DNA of 64,000 nucleotides from an uncultured Roseicyclus sp. (lineage in GTDB: Bacteria; Pseudomonadota; Alphaproteobacteria; Rhodobacterales; Rhodobacteraceae): positions 1,018,982 to 1,082,981 of the forward strand of contig CANMRT010000001.1 of assembly GCA_947500415.1 (NCBI GenBank). The letters are read 5' to 3'. Below the pieces are notes generated by a model. That model was not told where the DNA came from. It ran no database searches and saw only the letters and a program-made list of their open reading frames with translations. The translations under genes were made by a program, and so were the position numbers. Below, piece after piece: positions 42,101 through 52,914 of the stretch. Each line of letters begins with the position of its first letter. Positions within the stretch are counted from its first letter, which is position 1.

Positions 42101-43309
42101 ATGAGCAAACAGATTTTCACTGGGAATTTCACCCAGCAGGAACCGATCCCCGACTCCGCCATCGAAGCGGCGGTTGCGGTTATGCGATCTGGCAGGTTGC
42201 ACCGATACAACACCGCACCGGGCGAGGCCGGGGAAACCGCGCTTCTGGAACAGGAATTTGCCGCCTTCACCGGCGCAAAATACTGCCTCGCTGTGGCCTC
42301 CGGTGGCTATGCCATGGGGGCAGCGCTGCGCGCGATGGATGTGCGGCCCGGCGACAAGGTTCTGACCAACGGCTTCACACTGGCGCCAGTGCCGGGCGCG
42401 ATTGCCGCCGTGAACGCCGAGCCGGTTTTTGTGGAAGTGACCGAAAGCCTCGTGATCGACCTCGAAGACTTGGCCGCAAAGATCAAAAGCTCTGGCTCAA
42501 ACATCCTGCTGCTCAGCCATATGCGCGGGCACCTGTGTGACATGGATCGCCTGATGGAGATCTGCGACGCGAGCGATGTGAAAGTGATCGAAGATTGCGC
42601 GCATACCATGGGTGGCGCGTGGAACGGGGTGCCATCCGGGCGGCACGGGTTGGTCGGATGCTATTCGACACAAACCTATAAACACATAAATTCCGGCGAA
42701 GGCGGGCTACTGATTTCCGATGATGCGGAGGTCATGGCAAAAGCCGTGATGTTGTCGGGTTCCTACATGCTTTTCGGGAAGAACGGGGCCGCACCCCCTG
42801 TGGATACATTTGAAAAGGTCAAGTACGTGACGCCGAACGTCTCTGGCCGAATGGACAATCTGCGGGCTGCAATCCTACGCCCGCAGCTGGCGGACCTGCC
42901 CGCGCAGATCGCCCGGTGGAACGCGCTTTATCGTGCGATGGAAGAGGGGATGCGGAATACGCCCGGCCTGCAGGTGATCGAGCGTCCGCCGCAGGAGGAC
43001 ATTGTGGGGTCCTCCATCCAGGTGCTTTTGCCAGGTGCATCGACCGAGGCGGTGCAAGCCGTCGTCGCAGCATGTGGCGCGCGTGGGGTCGAGTTGAAAT
43101 GGTTTGGCGCGGCAGAGCCTGTGGCCTTCACGTCACGCTACGACTCATGGCGTTACGCGCCAGCGCAAAGCCTGCCCAAGACGGACCGTATCCTTGCAGG
43201 CCTGCTGGACATGCGTCTGCCGCTGACCTTTTCGGTCGACGATGCAAAGCTGATTGCTGAGATCATCCGGGATGAGGTGATAACAGCGCTGCCTCAAGCG
43301 GCGCAGTAA
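42101..43309 (+). CDS. DegT/DnrJ/EryC1/StrS-family aminotransferase
   Basis: 402 residues from ATG 42101 (MSKQIFTGNFTQQEPIPDSA). The fold-type-I core has the PLP Lys at about residue 194 in TYKHINSGEGG and the Asp in VIEDCAHTMGG. This family usually aminates nucleotide sugars for LPS, capsule or antibiotic sugars; no sugar-biosynthesis genes are nearby, so the substrate is open. It is separated by 32 bp from gph and may be co-transcribed with it. Confidence 0.88.
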   Translation: MSKQIFTGNFTQQEPIPDSAIEAAVAVMRSGRLHRYNTAPGEAGETALLEQEFAAFTGAKYCLAVASGGYAMGAALRAMDVRPGDKVLTNGFTLAPVPGAIAAVNAEPVFVEVTESLVIDLEDLAAKIKSSGSNILLLSHMRGHLCDMDRLMEICDASDVKVIEDCAHTMGGAWNGVPSGRHGLVGCYSTQTYKHINSGEGGLLISDDAEVMAKAVMLSGSYMLFGKNGAAPPVDTFEKVKYVTPNVSGRMDNLRAAILRPQLADLPAQIARWNALYRAMEEGMRNTPGLQVIERPPQEDIVGSSIQVLLPGASTEAVQAVVAACGARGVELKWFGAAEPVAFTSRYDSWRYAPAQSLPKTDRILAGLLDMRLPLTFSVDDAKLIAEIIRDEVITALPQAAQ

Positions 43310-43329
43310 GCGGGTTCCGCTCAACTGCA

Positions 43330-43360
43330 CAAAAGAAAAGGCGGCCCGCAAAGGCCGCCG
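43330..43360 (-). terminator. Intrinsic terminator of the outer-membrane protein gene
   Basis: On the minus strand GGCGGCC-TTTGCG-GGCCGCC is followed by TTTTCTTTT, 26 bp after the porin-like stop. It also faces the end of the convergent aminotransferase gene. Confidence 0.75.
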
Positions 43361-43386
43361 TCATCTATCGTTACGCGCTGTTCGAC

Positions 43387-43974
43387 TTAGAAGTGCAGCG
43401 CAACACCCAGGCCCACCGCATTTGCGTCGATCTGCGATCCGACCCCGGAGGTCAGCGTCGAAGTGTCATCGGGGTTCATGTGGGTTGAGGTGTAGTCCAA
43501 CCGTACAGAGACCGTCTCGGTCAGCAGCATTTCCATGCCAATACCATAGACCAGGCCCGAGGCGGATCCATCGGCGGTCGCGATGCCGGCTGCTGCCGAA
43601 TACTGCACGGTCTGATAACCAACGGAGCCGTAAACCAATGCGTTCCCAATGGCATAGCCGCCGCGAACGCGCGCGTTCAGCTGGTTCTCAAACTCGAAAT
43701 CTGGCGTGGCGCTGGAGGTCTGGAAGGCGACCGGGCCGCCGAAACCGACCTCTGCGCCGACCACGAAGTTGTCACCTAAGGCGAAATTGTAACCGCCATA
43801 TGCGCCGAAGCCTGTGCCTTCCTGAAGCGGGATCATCGCGGCGGTATTATCAAACTCTGGCGAGATGATGTTGGTCGCGAAACCTGCATAGAAACCAGTC
43901 CACTGGCCAGCGTCCTGAGCGGAGGCTCCGGTGGCGGCAAGGGCGGCTGCAAGGGTCAAGGCGGTCAGGCGCAT
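43387..43974 (-). CDS. Outer-membrane beta-barrel protein (OmpA/porin-like)
   Basis: 195 residues with signal peptide ending near TGASAQ. It consists of alternating strands rich in Gly and aromatic residues (FGAYGGYNFALGDNFVVGAEVGFGG, VSVRLDYTSTHM) and ends in Phe, the outer-membrane sorting signal. About eight strands fit. The function may be adhesion, barrier or minor channel; I cannot name the family. Its own terminator follows, and a 173-bp promoter gap separates it from pyrG's 3' end. Confidence 0.85.
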   Translation of the reverse strand: MRLTALTLAAALAATGASAQDAGQWTGFYAGFATNIISPEFDNTAAMIPLQEGTGFGAYGGYNFALGDNFVVGAEVGFGGPVAFQTSSATPDFEFENQLNARVRGGYAIGNALVYGSVGYQTVQYSAAAGIATADGSASGLVYGIGMEMLLTETVSVRLDYTSTHMNPDDTSTLTSGVGSQIDANAVGLGVALHF

Positions 43975-44147
43975 GGCAAGTCCTTCAAACTTCGCTCGGA
44001 CGGTTGTCGCCCGTTGCAGTTAACATAGCCATAAGGCCCGTGACAGGAAAGGCATGCGATGCCTGCATTTTCCGAAACTGCACCATTTCGGTGACAGTTT
44101 TTGGCGGCATCACGCCGATTTGACTGACCGGCGGCAAACCCGCGCCC

Positions 44148-45791
44148 TCAAACCAGCCGTGAGTTTTCCTTCGCGGCACGGACAAAGTCGCGGAACAAGG
44201 GGTGCGGTGCGAAGGGTTTCGACTTCAATTCCGGGTGGAATTGCACGCCGATGAACCAGGGGTGGTCTTTGACTTCGACGATCTCTGGCAGTCGTCCATC
44301 GGGGCTCATGCCCGAGAATATCAGCCCCTGTTCTTCCAAGGCCTCACGGTATTTTATGTCGACTTCATAGCGGTGGCGGTGGCGTTCTTCGATGGCCGTT
44401 CCGCCATAAGCGTTTGCCACTTTGGATCCGTCGGCCAGCACCGCGTCGTATGCGCCAAGCCGCATCGTGCCACCCTTGTCATCGGTCACCTTGCGTTCGA
44501 CCTTGTGGTTGCCCTGCACCCATTCCTTCAGGTGGTAAACCACCGGAGTAAAACGCTTCTTCCCCGCCTCATGGTCAAATTCCTCTGACCCTGCATCACC
44601 CAGATCGGCGAGGTTTCGCGCCGCTTCGATCACCGCCATCTGCATCCCAAGGCAGATCCCCAGGTAGGGCACGCCCCGCGTTCGCGCGAATTCTGCGGCC
44701 TTGATCTTGCCCTCCGTTCCACGTTCCCCGAAACCGCCGGGCACAAGGATGGCGTGGAAACCTTCCAGATGCGGGGCCGGGTCTTCGCGGTCGAACACTT
44801 CGGCGTCGACCCATTCCACTTTTACCTTCACCCGGTTCGCCATGCCGCCGTGGGTCAGCGCTTCGGCGATCGACTTATAGGCATCCTCAAGCTGGGTGTA
44901 CTTGCCAACGATGGCGACCTTCACCTCACCTTCCGGATTGTTGATCCGGTCAGCCACATCCTCCCAAACGCTCAGGTCGGGCTTTGGTGCGGGGCTGATC
45001 TGGAAGGCATCCAGAACCGCTTGGTCGAGGCCTTCACGGTGATAGGCCAGCGGTGCCTCGTAGATGGATTTCAGGTCCTGCGCGGCAATCACCGAGTCCG
45101 GCCGCACGTTGCAGAAGAGCGCCAGCTTCTCGCGTTCTTTTTCGGGGATCGGCCCTTCGGAACGACACACCAGAATGTCGGGTGCCAAACCAATCGAGCG
45201 TAGTTCCTTAACCGAGTGCTGTGTGGGCTTCGTCTTCAACTCCCCGCTCGCCTTCACGAACGGCAGCAGCGTCAGATGCATGAACACGCATTGTCCGCGC
45301 GGCCGATCCTGGCTGAACTGACGGATCGCCTCAAAGAACGGCAGGCCCTCGATGTCGCCAACGGTGCCCCCAATCTCGCACAGCATGAAGTCGACCTCAT
45401 CTTCGCCGATGGCGATGAAGTCTTTGATTTCGTTGGTCACATGGGGGATCACCTGAATTGTCTTGCCAAGGTAATCGCCACGCCGTTCCTTCTCCAGCAC
45501 GCTTGTATAGATGCGCCCGGACGACACGGAATCGGTTTTGCGCGCGGGCACACCCGTGAACCGCTCATAATGGCCGAGGTCGAGGTCGGTTTCCGCCCCA
45601 TCGTCGGTCACGAAGACTTCGCCGTGTTCAAAGGGGCTCATCGTGCCCGGGTCCACATTCAGGTATGGATCCAGCTTGCGCAGCCGCACCGAAAACCCGC
45701 GCGCTTGCAAAAGCGCGCCCAGGGCGGCTGATGCCAAACCCTTGCCAAGCGACGATACAACGCCGCCGGTAATGAAAATGAATCGCGCCAT
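44148..45791 (-). CDS. pyrG: CTP synthase
   Basis: 547 residues from ATG 45791 ([20 protein letters not shown]); an in-frame upstream extension is not conserved. The amidoligase domain (1-265) has [19 protein letters not shown]; the glutaminase domain has Cys in [11 protein letters not shown] and His in VQFHPELKS. It converts UTP to CTP with glutamine. Downstream of secG on the same strand but separated by a terminator. Confidence 0.97.
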   Translation of the reverse strand: MARFIFITGGVVSSLGKGLASAALGALLQARGFSVRLRKLDPYLNVDPGTMSPFEHGEVFVTDDGAETDLDLGHYERFTGVPARKTDSVSSGRIYTSVLEKERRGDYLGKTIQVIPHVTNEIKDFIAIGEDEVDFMLCEIGGTVGDIEGLPFFEAIRQFSQDRPRGQCVFMHLTLLPFVKASGELKTKPTQHSVKELRSIGLAPDILVCRSEGPIPEKEREKLALFCNVRPDSVIAAQDLKSIYEAPLAYHREGLDQAVLDAFQISPAPKPDLSVWEDVADRINNPEGEVKVAIVGKYTQLEDAYKSIAEALTHGGMANRVKVKVEWVDAEVFDREDPAPHLEGFHAILVPGGFGERGTEGKIKAAEFARTRGVPYLGICLGMQMAVIEAARNLADLGDAGSEEFDHEAGKKRFTPVVYHLKEWVQGNHKVERKVTDDKGGTMRLGAYDAVLADGSKVANAYGGTAIEERHRHRYEVDIKYREALEEQGLIFSGMSPDGRLPEIVEVKDHPWFIGVQFHPELKSKPFAPHPLFRDFVRAAKENSRLV

Positions 45792-45930
45792 GCTCGAAAG
45801 CTCCCGTGCGGATGGTTTGCGCCGCGCCGGGCGGGTCCATCCATGTCTCTTGTCACGGGATTTGAGGATACCCGGATTCGCCCCCATTACACAAGGACGT
45901 GATGGCCCAAATGGGCAAGATCATGTGGAT

Positions 45931-45962
45931 AAAGAAAAAAGCCACCCAAAATCGGGTGGCTT
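45931..45962 (-). terminator. Intrinsic terminator after secG
   Basis: Minus strand AGCCACCC-GATTTT-GGGTGGCT followed by a TTTTTC run, directly after the secG stop at 45971. It separates secG from pyrG. Confidence 0.8.
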
Positions 45963-45970
45963 TGTGCGGA

Positions 45971-46339
45971 TCACTCGACCGGCGGAAGCGCCGGGCTGTC
46001 GCCATCGATGGGCGGCAAAAGCGACTCGACCGGGGGCAGGGCGCTGTCGCCCGTGCTTTCACCTTCAGCAGGAGGCAAGCCGCCCAAATCGTCCAGCAGC
46101 GAAGAGCCCGAAGAATTCTGCGCCGCAATCACTGTGAGCGTGATCGAGGTCGCCAGAAACGCGATTGCAAAGGCCCAGGTCAGTTTGCCCAGTGCCGTGG
46201 CTGCCGCGCGGCCGCTCATGACGCCACCGCCACCGCCGCCACCCATACCAAGGCCACCCCCTTCGGAGCGTTGCAACAGCACCACACCGATCAGGCAGAC
46301 CGCGAGGATCAAATGGATGACGAGGATGATATTTTCCAT
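45971..46339 (-). CDS. secG: Protein translocase subunit SecG, with Pro-rich tail
   Basis: 122 residues from ATG 46339 (MENIILVIHLILAVCLIGVV). Two membrane helices flank the Gly-rich loop RSEGGGLGMGGGGGGGVMSGR, normal for SecG, part of the SecYEG channel. The C-terminal tail is longer than E. coli SecG's and has repeated PPV/PPI units (LPPAEG, LPPVES, LPPIDG, LPPVE). A tail of this kind is common in alphaproteobacterial SecG. Confidence 0.93.
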   Translation of the reverse strand: MENIILVIHLILAVCLIGVVLLQRSEGGGLGMGGGGGGGVMSGRAAATALGKLTWAFAIAFLATSITLTVIAAQNSSGSSLLDDLGGLPPAEGESTGDSALPPVESLLPPIDGDSPALPPVE

Positions 46340-46617
46340 GGTCGCGCCTTGTTTCACCGGCTTAATCAGGTCAGCGCCTCACTTATGAGATGCGACAGGG
46401 GGCCGCAAGGCCCCTAGACCAACCAAAACCGCGATTCCCGTTCAACGTGCCTCACAATCGTTTCATATGAAGCGAAATTTGGCAAACATCTCTAATTCCA
46501 ACCAGAGGCAAGTTAACAACTCGTTAATCATGTGCCGCAGGGCGCATCGAAGAATCCGGTTCCCCCGCGCGGCACGGCCCGCTATAGCCCGCGGGGTTTT
46601 CGCGCTGGGAGATTTTC

Positions 46618-47913
46618 ATGGCCAATGTTGTCGTTGTCGGCGCCCAATGGGGTGATGAAGGCAAAGGAAAGATCGTCGATTGGCTCAGCGAACGGGCTGA
46701 CGTCATCGCGCGTTTCCAAGGTGGCCACAACGCGGGCCATACGCTTGTGATCGACGGGAAGGTCTACAAACTCAACGCGCTGCCGTCGGGTGTTGTGCGC
46801 GGTGGCAAGCTTTCGATCATCGGCAATGGTGTCGTTCTGGACCCCTGGCATCTTGTGGAAGAGATTGCGGCGATCCGTGAGCAAGGCGTCGAGATCAGCC
46901 CTGACGTGCTGATGATTGCCGAAAACACCCCGCTGATTCTGCCGATCCACGGTGAGCTGGACCGTGCCCGTGAAGAAGCCGCCTCAAAGGGCACCAAAAT
47001 CGGCACCACCGGGCGCGGCATTGGGCCCGCCTATGAAGATAAAGTCGGCCGCCGTTCCGTACGTGTCGCCGATTTGGGCGATGCGGCCACGCTGGAGGCC
47101 AGGGTGGACCGGGCTTTGCAGCACCACGATCCCCTGCGCAAAGGGCTCGGCATCGAGCCGATTGATCGTGAAGCTTTGGTTGCTCAGCTCAGAGAGATCG
47201 CGCCCGAAATCCTGCGCTACGCCGCGCCGGTCTGGAAAGTGCTCAACGAAAAGCGCCGGGCGGGCAAACGCATTTTGTTTGAAGGGGCACAAGGCGCGCT
47301 GCTCGATATCGACTTTGGCACCTATCCGTTCGTGACCTCTTCGAATGTGATCGCGGGTCAGGCCGCAACGGGCGTGGGCATCGGACCGGGCGCCATCGAC
47401 TATGTGTTGGGTCTGGTAAAAGCCTACACGACCCGCGTGGGAGAGGGGCCCTTCCCGGCTGAGTTGCATGACGCTGACGGTCAACGCTTGGGTGAGCGTG
47501 GACACGAATGGGGCACCACAACGGGGCGCAAGCGCCGCTGCGGGTGGTTTGACGCCTGCCTCGTGCGCCAAACTTGCGTGACCTCGGGTGTGACCGGCAT
47601 CGCACTTACCAAGATCGACGTGCTCGACGGCTTCGAGACCCTCAAGATCTGCGTTGGTTACGATTTGGACGGTCAGCAGCTCGACTATTTGCCGACCGCC
47701 GCCGACCAACAGGCGCGCTGCAAGCCGATCTATGAGGAAATGCCGGGCTGGTCTGAATCGACGGAAGGCGCGCGCTCCTGGGCGCAGCTTCCGGGCAATG
47801 CGGTGAAATACGTGCGCCGCATTGAAGAGTTGATCCGATGCCCGGTGGCCCTACTCTCCACATCTCCTGAACGAGACGACACGATCCTCGTGACTGACCC
47901 GTTCGCTGATTGA
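46618..47913 (+). CDS. purA: Adenylosuccinate synthetase
   Basis: 431 residues. The motif [20 protein letters not shown] (GTP loop with catalytic Asp) and GGHNAGHTL (catalytic His) are intact, as are [14 protein letters not shown] and [14 protein letters not shown]. It joins IMP and aspartate for AMP synthesis. The upstream gap (46340-46617, 278 bp) holds a GGGGCC..GGCCCC hairpin but no gene. The next gene starts 11 bp after its stop. Confidence 0.97.
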   Translation: MANVVVVGAQWGDEGKGKIVDWLSERADVIARFQGGHNAGHTLVIDGKVYKLNALPSGVVRGGKLSIIGNGVVLDPWHLVEEIAAIREQGVEISPDVLMIAENTPLILPIHGELDRAREEAASKGTKIGTTGRGIGPAYEDKVGRRSVRVADLGDAATLEARVDRALQHHDPLRKGLGIEPIDREALVAQLREIAPEILRYAAPVWKVLNEKRRAGKRILFEGAQGALLDIDFGTYPFVTSSNVIAGQAATGVGIGPGAIDYVLGLVKAYTTRVGEGPFPAELHDADGQRLGERGHEWGTTTGRKRRCGWFDACLVRQTCVTSGVTGIALTKIDVLDGFETLKICVGYDLDGQQLDYLPTAADQQARCKPIYEEMPGWSESTEGARSWAQLPGNAVKYVRRIEELIRCPVALLSTSPERDDTILVTDPFAD

Positions 47914-47924
47914 CGAGGCATCTG

Positions 47925-48152
47925 ATGGCGCTCAGCTACAAGGCAAGAAAACGGTGGTCGCTGTTCATCCTGCTGGTCGGGTTGCCGGTCTACATCGCGG
48001 CGGTCTGGTTCCTTCTCAGCTTGCTGGAAGGTTGGAGCATCTGGGTGCAGATGGGCGTGTGCCTTGCGTTCAGCATCCTATGGGCCTTCCCGCTGAAGGC
48101 CGTGTTTCTGGGCGTTGGCAAGGCGGATCCCGACGCGCCGCTCGACGAATGA
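47925..48152 (+). CDS. DUF2842 membrane protein
   Basis: 75 residues from ATG 47925, with GAGGC upstream. Two membrane helices (LFILLVGLPVYIAAVWFLL and WVQMGVCLAFSILWAFPLKAV) with an R-rich N-terminus KARKRW give the DUF2842 pattern. Function unknown; commonly follows housekeeping genes in Rhodobacteraceae. Ends in a strong hairpin terminator. Confidence 0.85.
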   Translation: MALSYKARKRWSLFILLVGLPVYIAAVWFLLSLLEGWSIWVQMGVCLAFSILWAFPLKAVFLGVGKADPDAPLDE

Positions 48153-48178
48153 AAAAGGGCGCCCGGAGGCGCCCTTTT
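48153..48178. terminator. Strong bidirectional terminator
   Basis: AAAAGGGCGCC-CGGA-GGCGCCCTTTT, perfect 11-bp stem with a tetraloop and T-runs on both strands. It ends the purA-DUF2842 operon and probably also the convergent acidic-protein gene. Confidence 0.85.
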
Positions 48179-48200
48179 CAATGCGTTCAATTCGACTGGC

Positions 48201-50840
48201 TTAGAGAGAGCGGGTCATCTGGTATTTGTTACCACCCAAAGCTTCCAGCACGCCGTCGTTGGTCAGGCTATCGACAGCCGCAATCGCTTCATCCCGCGAA
48301 ATAGAACCGTCAGTGGCAATCCGCACCAGACGTAGCAGCTGCATACGCTTGAACTCCTGCAAGCCGGCTTCTTCGGAAAGATAGGCCGCGCCCATCTCAA
48401 CCACTTCCTCAATCTCGGTTGCGGGTGAGGCTTCCAGACGCTGCGCGAAGGTCGCGAAGTGATCGATCTCACCGCTTGCGTCTGTTGATGGGATGGTGTC
48501 CGGCGCAATGCTGTCACGCACGTCGTCGATTTCCTGGGCCAGTTGCGCTTCCAATGCGGCAATCGGGTCCTCGTCCTCGTCGTCTTCTTCGAATGCGGCC
48601 GTTTCCGGCGCAATTTGCGCTTCCGGAGCAGGCTGTTCGATCACTTCTGGCGTGTATTCGTCCTGAACGTCTGCCTCCGCCTCAACTTCAGCTTCCACCT
48701 CGGTCTCAACCTCAGGTTCTGCCGCAGCAGGTGCGGAGCGGCTCAGGCCGGACGCGATTTGACCGGCACGCTGTGCTAGGTTGGCCAGGGAAGCTGCCAT
48801 CTTGCGCGGCGCGGGGCGGGCAAGCTGCATGGCCTCGACGTCAGTCTCTTCGGCGGCCTCTGCCACTGCAGCGCTTTCTTCTAGCACCAAGGGAGCCTCC
48901 TCAGCGCGCACAACACGGGCCATATCGGGCCGCTCGGCGGTGTCGAGTTCACCGGTCGACACACGACGCGGCGCAACTGGGGCTGCGGGAGCCGCAGGCA
49001 CTTCATCCTCAATCCGCTGCTCGGAGACCAAAACCAGAGGGGCCGGACGCTCTTCCGAGGCCAGGCTGCGACGCGATACGTCAACCCGCACACGGCGCGG
49101 GCGCATCACGCGGGCCAGATCTTCACGGTATTCTGCGGCCTCATCATCCAGACCGGTCATATCGGCGACCGAGGCACCATCGGCGGCCAACTGCGTTTCA
49201 GCGGCGCGGGCGGCGACGGCGGCTTTCAGATGCTCGATGTTGGCACGGCGACGTGTGGTCTCGACATTGTCCAGACGGCCTTCGGTGGCCTCGAACAAGC
49301 GATCCATGTCGCCTTCGTCATCGCCCTCTGAACCGACGAAACGGGCGCGGTCGGGCGAAGGTTCGGTCGGCAGATCGACGTCAGCGGCGACTTCCTCAGT
49401 GATTGCATCGGCAACAGCCTCAGGAGCGTTGTCGATGGCCTCAGAAATCTCATCAGCGGTTTCTTCAACGACCGGCGCAGTGACGGCTGCAATTGCGGCC
49501 AGCGTGTCGTCGTCGCTTTCGTCGGCCTCAGTCTCAAATTCGTCCGCTTCCAGCGCTTCCGATGCGGCGGCCATGGTCGACGCGCCGGTGGCGAAAGCTG
49601 CGGCCAGAGCGGCCACGGCGGTATCGTCATCGGCTTCAATCACGGGCTCAGGAGCGGCACCTTCACCGCCAGCCGAGATCAGCTCGTCATCAGGCTGCAC
49701 AGTTGCGGGCGCATCACCGGTTTCCGACAGCGAGGCGCGGCGGATACGGGCGAGGCGGGCGGCGACGGAGGCCCCGTCAAACGCGGCTTCGCCATCGTTT
49801 TCGTCCGCGAAGATCGAGTCGATCTCGTCGGCTGCGTCGTCTTCATCATCCAAATCGCCAAGATCGGCGGTGATGCTATCGGCGTCCTCATTTGCGAGTT
49901 CTGCGGCGGCACCTTCTGCGGCCAGCGCTGCGGCCACAGCGATCAGAGTGTCGGCGCCTGCAACGCCATCGGCCTCAGCGGCTTCGACAGAATCGTCGCC
50001 TGCAAGGTCAGCTTCGCTTTCGGCTTCTGCCTCCGAATCGTCGCCCATTGCGGCGGCAATCCCGGCGAGCGTGTCATCGTCGGACGCCTCCTCGACGTCG
50101 TCTGCTGTATCTTCGGCTTCGTCTTCGATTTCATCGACGACTTCTTCAGCCACCTCTTCCACCGTTTCAGCAGCCTCTTCGGCGGCTTCGGCAACCTCTT
50201 CAACTGCGGCCTCAGTGGTCTCAGCAGCGTCATCTGCTGCGTCCTGAGCCTCTTCAGCTACCTCTTCGACGGTTTCGGCGGCGTCCTCGGCCACGGCTTC
50301 AACCGCTTCTTCAGCTTCGTCGGTGATGTCTTCGACGGCCACTTCGACCTGCTCGGCGATTTCCTCGGCGGCTTCCTCGGCCTCAGCAGGCGCCTCTTCT
50401 TCGGCATCTGCCTCAGTCGCGGCAGCGACACTAGCAACAGTCGCCACGGCGGCGGTCACGGCCAGCGTGTCGTCAGAACCGGCATCCTCGGCCGCCACGC
50501 TTTCCACGGCGTCTTCAACCGTAGGATTGCGGGCAAATGCACGCTCAGATGCGCTTTCAAAAGCGGGGGTGTCTTCGGCGGGCGCGCCTTCGGGACGCAT
50601 GATAAGGCCATTCTCAACCATGCGCGTTTCAACGCGGCGCTGGATGGCCTCTTCTGTAATACGGTGAAGTGTCTCGGCATCGGGCGTGGGAGGTTCCGCG
50701 CCGAAATAGCGGTCTTCAGCCGCCAGGTCGCGAAAATACTCGGCAACGGCCTTCATTGCCTCGAACGGGCGATCGAAGCCCTCAAGGGTACAGGAAAACG
50801 TGCCGTAAGAGACCGTCAGGATCTTGTTTTCATCACTCAT
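48201..50840 (-). CDS. Large acidic, Ala/Glu-rich repeat protein
   Basis: 879 residues from ATG 50840 ([20 protein letters not shown]); a longer in-frame start lacks conserved sequence. Residues 1-80 look folded ([29 protein letters not shown]), as do the last ~80 ([27 protein letters not shown]). Between them is a very acidic region, with an Ala-Glu heptad-like stretch about 140-250 and the motif DDTLAxIAAA repeated around residues 122, 254, 296, 404 and 443. No signal peptide or membrane segment. I recall the N-terminal domain as conserved in Rhodobacteraceae, sometimes misnamed CheA-like; function unknown. Confidence 0.8.
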   Translation of the reverse strand: MSDENKILTVSYGTFSCTLEGFDRPFEAMKAVAEYFRDLAAEDRYFGAEPPTPDAETLHRITEEAIQRRVETRMVENGLIMRPEGAPAEDTPAFESASERAFARNPTVEDAVESVAAEDAGSDDTLAVTAAVATVASVAAATEADAEEEAPAEAEEAAEEIAEQVEVAVEDITDEAEEAVEAVAEDAAETVEEVAEEAQDAADDAAETTEAAVEEVAEAAEEAAETVEEVAEEVVDEIEDEAEDTADDVEEASDDDTLAGIAAAMGDDSEAEAESEADLAGDDSVEAAEADGVAGADTLIAVAAALAAEGAAAELANEDADSITADLGDLDDEDDAADEIDSIFADENDGEAAFDGASVAARLARIRRASLSETGDAPATVQPDDELISAGGEGAAPEPVIEADDDTAVAALAAAFATGASTMAAASEALEADEFETEADESDDDTLAAIAAVTAPVVEETADEISEAIDNAPEAVADAITEEVAADVDLPTEPSPDRARFVGSEGDDEGDMDRLFEATEGRLDNVETTRRRANIEHLKAAVAARAAETQLAADGASVADMTGLDDEAAEYREDLARVMRPRRVRVDVSRRSLASEERPAPLVLVSEQRIEDEVPAAPAAPVAPRRVSTGELDTAERPDMARVVRAEEAPLVLEESAAVAEAAEETDVEAMQLARPAPRKMAASLANLAQRAGQIASGLSRSAPAAAEPEVETEVEAEVEAEADVQDEYTPEVIEQPAPEAQIAPETAAFEEDDEDEDPIAALEAQLAQEIDDVRDSIAPDTIPSTDASGEIDHFATFAQRLEASPATEIEEVVEMGAAYLSEEAGLQEFKRMQLLRLVRIATDGSISRDEAIAAVDSLTNDGVLEALGGNKYQMTRSL

Positions 50841-51002
50841 TGCTCTGCCACTCTGCTCGTCCGGCCCACTCTGCTGATCAGGTGTCACCGGAATTTATCA
50901 TCCTCGCAAAAGGTGTAACAAACTGTTTCCAGTAAAAAGCGACGCGAATTGGACCTTTTGGTGATCGATGCTTCAGACCATGGCAAGAATGTGGACAATC
51001 AG

Positions 51003-51695
51003 ATGGGGGATCATGGATTGTCCTTGAATTTCAACGCTCCGGTGGCCCTCGTTGGCGGCGGTGACGTCGGTGATGCTGCCTTTGAATTGTCCCAAAACAG
51101 GGTAAAATTTTATGTAGGCGTCGATGGTGGCGGCGATGAGATATTGGCCCGGGGAACCGATCCGGCAGCCGTTATCGGTGATTTAGATTCGTTTTCCGCC
51201 AACGGGCGCGCGGCGATTCCCCCTGATCGGCTGATCCATGTGGACGAGCAGGACAGCACCGATTTCGAGAAGGCGATGCGCCACATCACGGCCCCCCTGA
51301 TCCTTGCGCTTGGTTTCACCGGCGCTCGGTTGGACCATGAACTCGCGGCGCTCCATGGTTTGGTTCGGTTCCCGCAAAAGCCGGTGATCCTGATTGGTGG
51401 AAAAGACATTGTCCTCCATCTGCCCGCGCGCCTCTCACTCGATCTGCCCGCCGCGACCCGCGTGTCGCTGTTCCCGTTTGATGCCGTGACGGTTGGTATT
51501 GAGGGGCTGGAATGGTCCTTCGAAGCACTCGACCTGCATCCGGCGCGCAAGATTGGCACGTCGAACCGCGCGACGGGTGGTCCTGTCACGCTGCGCGCCT
51601 CTGGGCCGGGCTGTCTTTTGATCCTGCCCGTCGACACGCTCGACGTCGCCATCGCGGCCTTGGGGGAGGCCGATTTTCACTCGCCCCCCGGCTGA
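51003..51695 (+). CDS. Thiamine diphosphokinase
   Basis: About 230 residues; the start is uncertain (ATG 51003 chosen; GTG 50991 or TTG 50949 also open). Motifs VGVDGGGD, GDLDSF and DSTDFEKAMRH are those of the TPK family that converts thiamine to TPP with ATP; GFTGARLDHELAALH binds thiamine. It supplies TPP, also needed by the enzyme at 15.3 kb. rpiA follows after 51 bp. Confidence 0.88.
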   Translation: MGDHGLSLNFNAPVALVGGGDVGDAAFELSQNRVKFYVGVDGGGDEILARGTDPAAVIGDLDSFSANGRAAIPPDRLIHVDEQDSTDFEKAMRHITAPLILALGFTGARLDHELAALHGLVRFPQKPVILIGGKDIVLHLPARLSLDLPAATRVSLFPFDAVTVGIEGLEWSFEALDLHPARKIGTSNRATGGPVTLRASGPGCLLILPVDTLDVAIAALGEADFHSPPG

Positions 51696-51746
51696 GCAAC
51701 CGCTATGGGTGTCACGCAACTGCCATAAACGAACGAGACCCGCCCC

Positions 51747-52535
51747 ATGACGGCCGAGCTTTCCCCCATCGACAAAGCCAAATACGTAGCCGCCCGCCGG
51801 GCGGTGGAATTCGTGGAAGACGGGATGCGCGTGGGCCTGGGCACCGGCTCGACGGCTGCGTGGATGGTCCGCTGTCTGGGCGAATTGGTCCGCGAAGAGG
51901 GCATGATGATCACCGGCGTGGCCACATCCACGCGGACGGCCGATCTGGCACGCGAAGTGGGTGTCACAATCAAGACGCTCGACGAAGTGCGCTGGCTGGA
52001 TCTTACGATTGACGGGGCCGACGAATACGATCCGAACCTGAACCTGATCAAAGGCGGCGGTGGCGCTTTGCTGCACGAAAAGATCGTGGCGACCGCAAGC
52101 GACCAGATGGTGGTGATCGCGGATTTGACCAAGCAGGTCGATACGCTTGGCGCGTTTCCCTTGCCGGTGGAGATCATTCCCTTCGGCTGGCAGACGACCA
52201 AGGCGCTGATCGAAGAGATGTTATCGAATGTGGATGTGCTCGGGCGCTCTGCTTCACTGCGGTTGAGCGGGACGGAGCCGTTCAAGACAGATGAGGGCAA
52301 CTACATCCTCGACCTGCATCTGCGCCGCATTGCGCAACCAGCGCAGGTAAGCCTGGTGCTGAACCAGATCCCCGGTGTGGTGGAGAACGGGTTGTTCCTC
52401 GATATCTGCGACGTGCTGGTGATCGGCAATGCCGACGGCACTGTGGAAGTGCGCGACATCAATAATGGCACGATCGAGCATGAGCGCGTGGATGTGTCGG
52501 ACAGTGACAATCTGTTTGATGAGGTCCGCGACTAG
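51747..52535 (+). CDS. rpiA: Ribose-5-phosphate isomerase A
   Basis: 262 residues. Signature GLGTGSTAAWMV, then DGADEYDPNLNLIKGGGGALLHEK with the catalytic Asp and Lys, and FPLPVEIIPFGW. Interconverts ribose and ribulose 5-phosphates, the step after gnd in the pentose phosphate pathway. A 379-bp gap without a gene precedes gor. Confidence 0.96.
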   Translation: MTAELSPIDKAKYVAARRAVEFVEDGMRVGLGTGSTAAWMVRCLGELVREEGMMITGVATSTRTADLAREVGVTIKTLDEVRWLDLTIDGADEYDPNLNLIKGGGGALLHEKIVATASDQMVVIADLTKQVDTLGAFPLPVEIIPFGWQTTKALIEEMLSNVDVLGRSASLRLSGTEPFKTDEGNYILDLHLRRIAQPAQVSLVLNQIPGVVENGLFLDICDVLVIGNADGTVEVRDINNGTIEHERVDVSDSDNLFDEVRD

Positions 52536-52914
52536 GGCGCGCCGGGACGGGCGGGCCGTGGTGTAAGGTGTCTCACGGTGCGTGGGCTAACCTTCGGAAA
52601 GTATAAGCCAAGAGAAAGCGGCGCCGCTTGAATGCGGTCACGGGGCCCACCGCGTGTCAGGCGGCGGGTCGGAACAAATGCGCGGGTCCGAGGCCGGACA
52701 CCCTGCACCCGATATGACGCTTGCGCGTCGGGGGTGGTCTTGGGGCCTCCGGCTGTAACCGACAGCCTTGGGTGATGATCATCGCCGAATAGTATAAGGT
52801 GGTCGCAGGGGTGTTCCACATTTTGGCACAGGTCCGTGCGGTGCCCCCTCTGGCGTTAATCTTGCGTTCATGGAATAGACCGCAGACAGCCAGAATAATC
52901 GCGGAGCCTGCCCC
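52536..52914. other. 379-bp gap without a gene
   Basis: Lies between rpiA and gor on the same strand. It contains GC-rich imperfect repeats (GGCGCGCC, GCGCGTCGGG) and should hold the gor promoter near its right end. I see no small RNA structure, tRNA or credible open frame; long minus-strand frames through it are antisense to gor. Confidence 0.5.

Noticed and set aside
48781-50247. Ser/Ala-rich plus-strand open frame of 488 codons
   Set aside because: It is the complement of the acidic Ala/Glu/Asp-rich gene; Glu and Asp codons read backwards as Ser.
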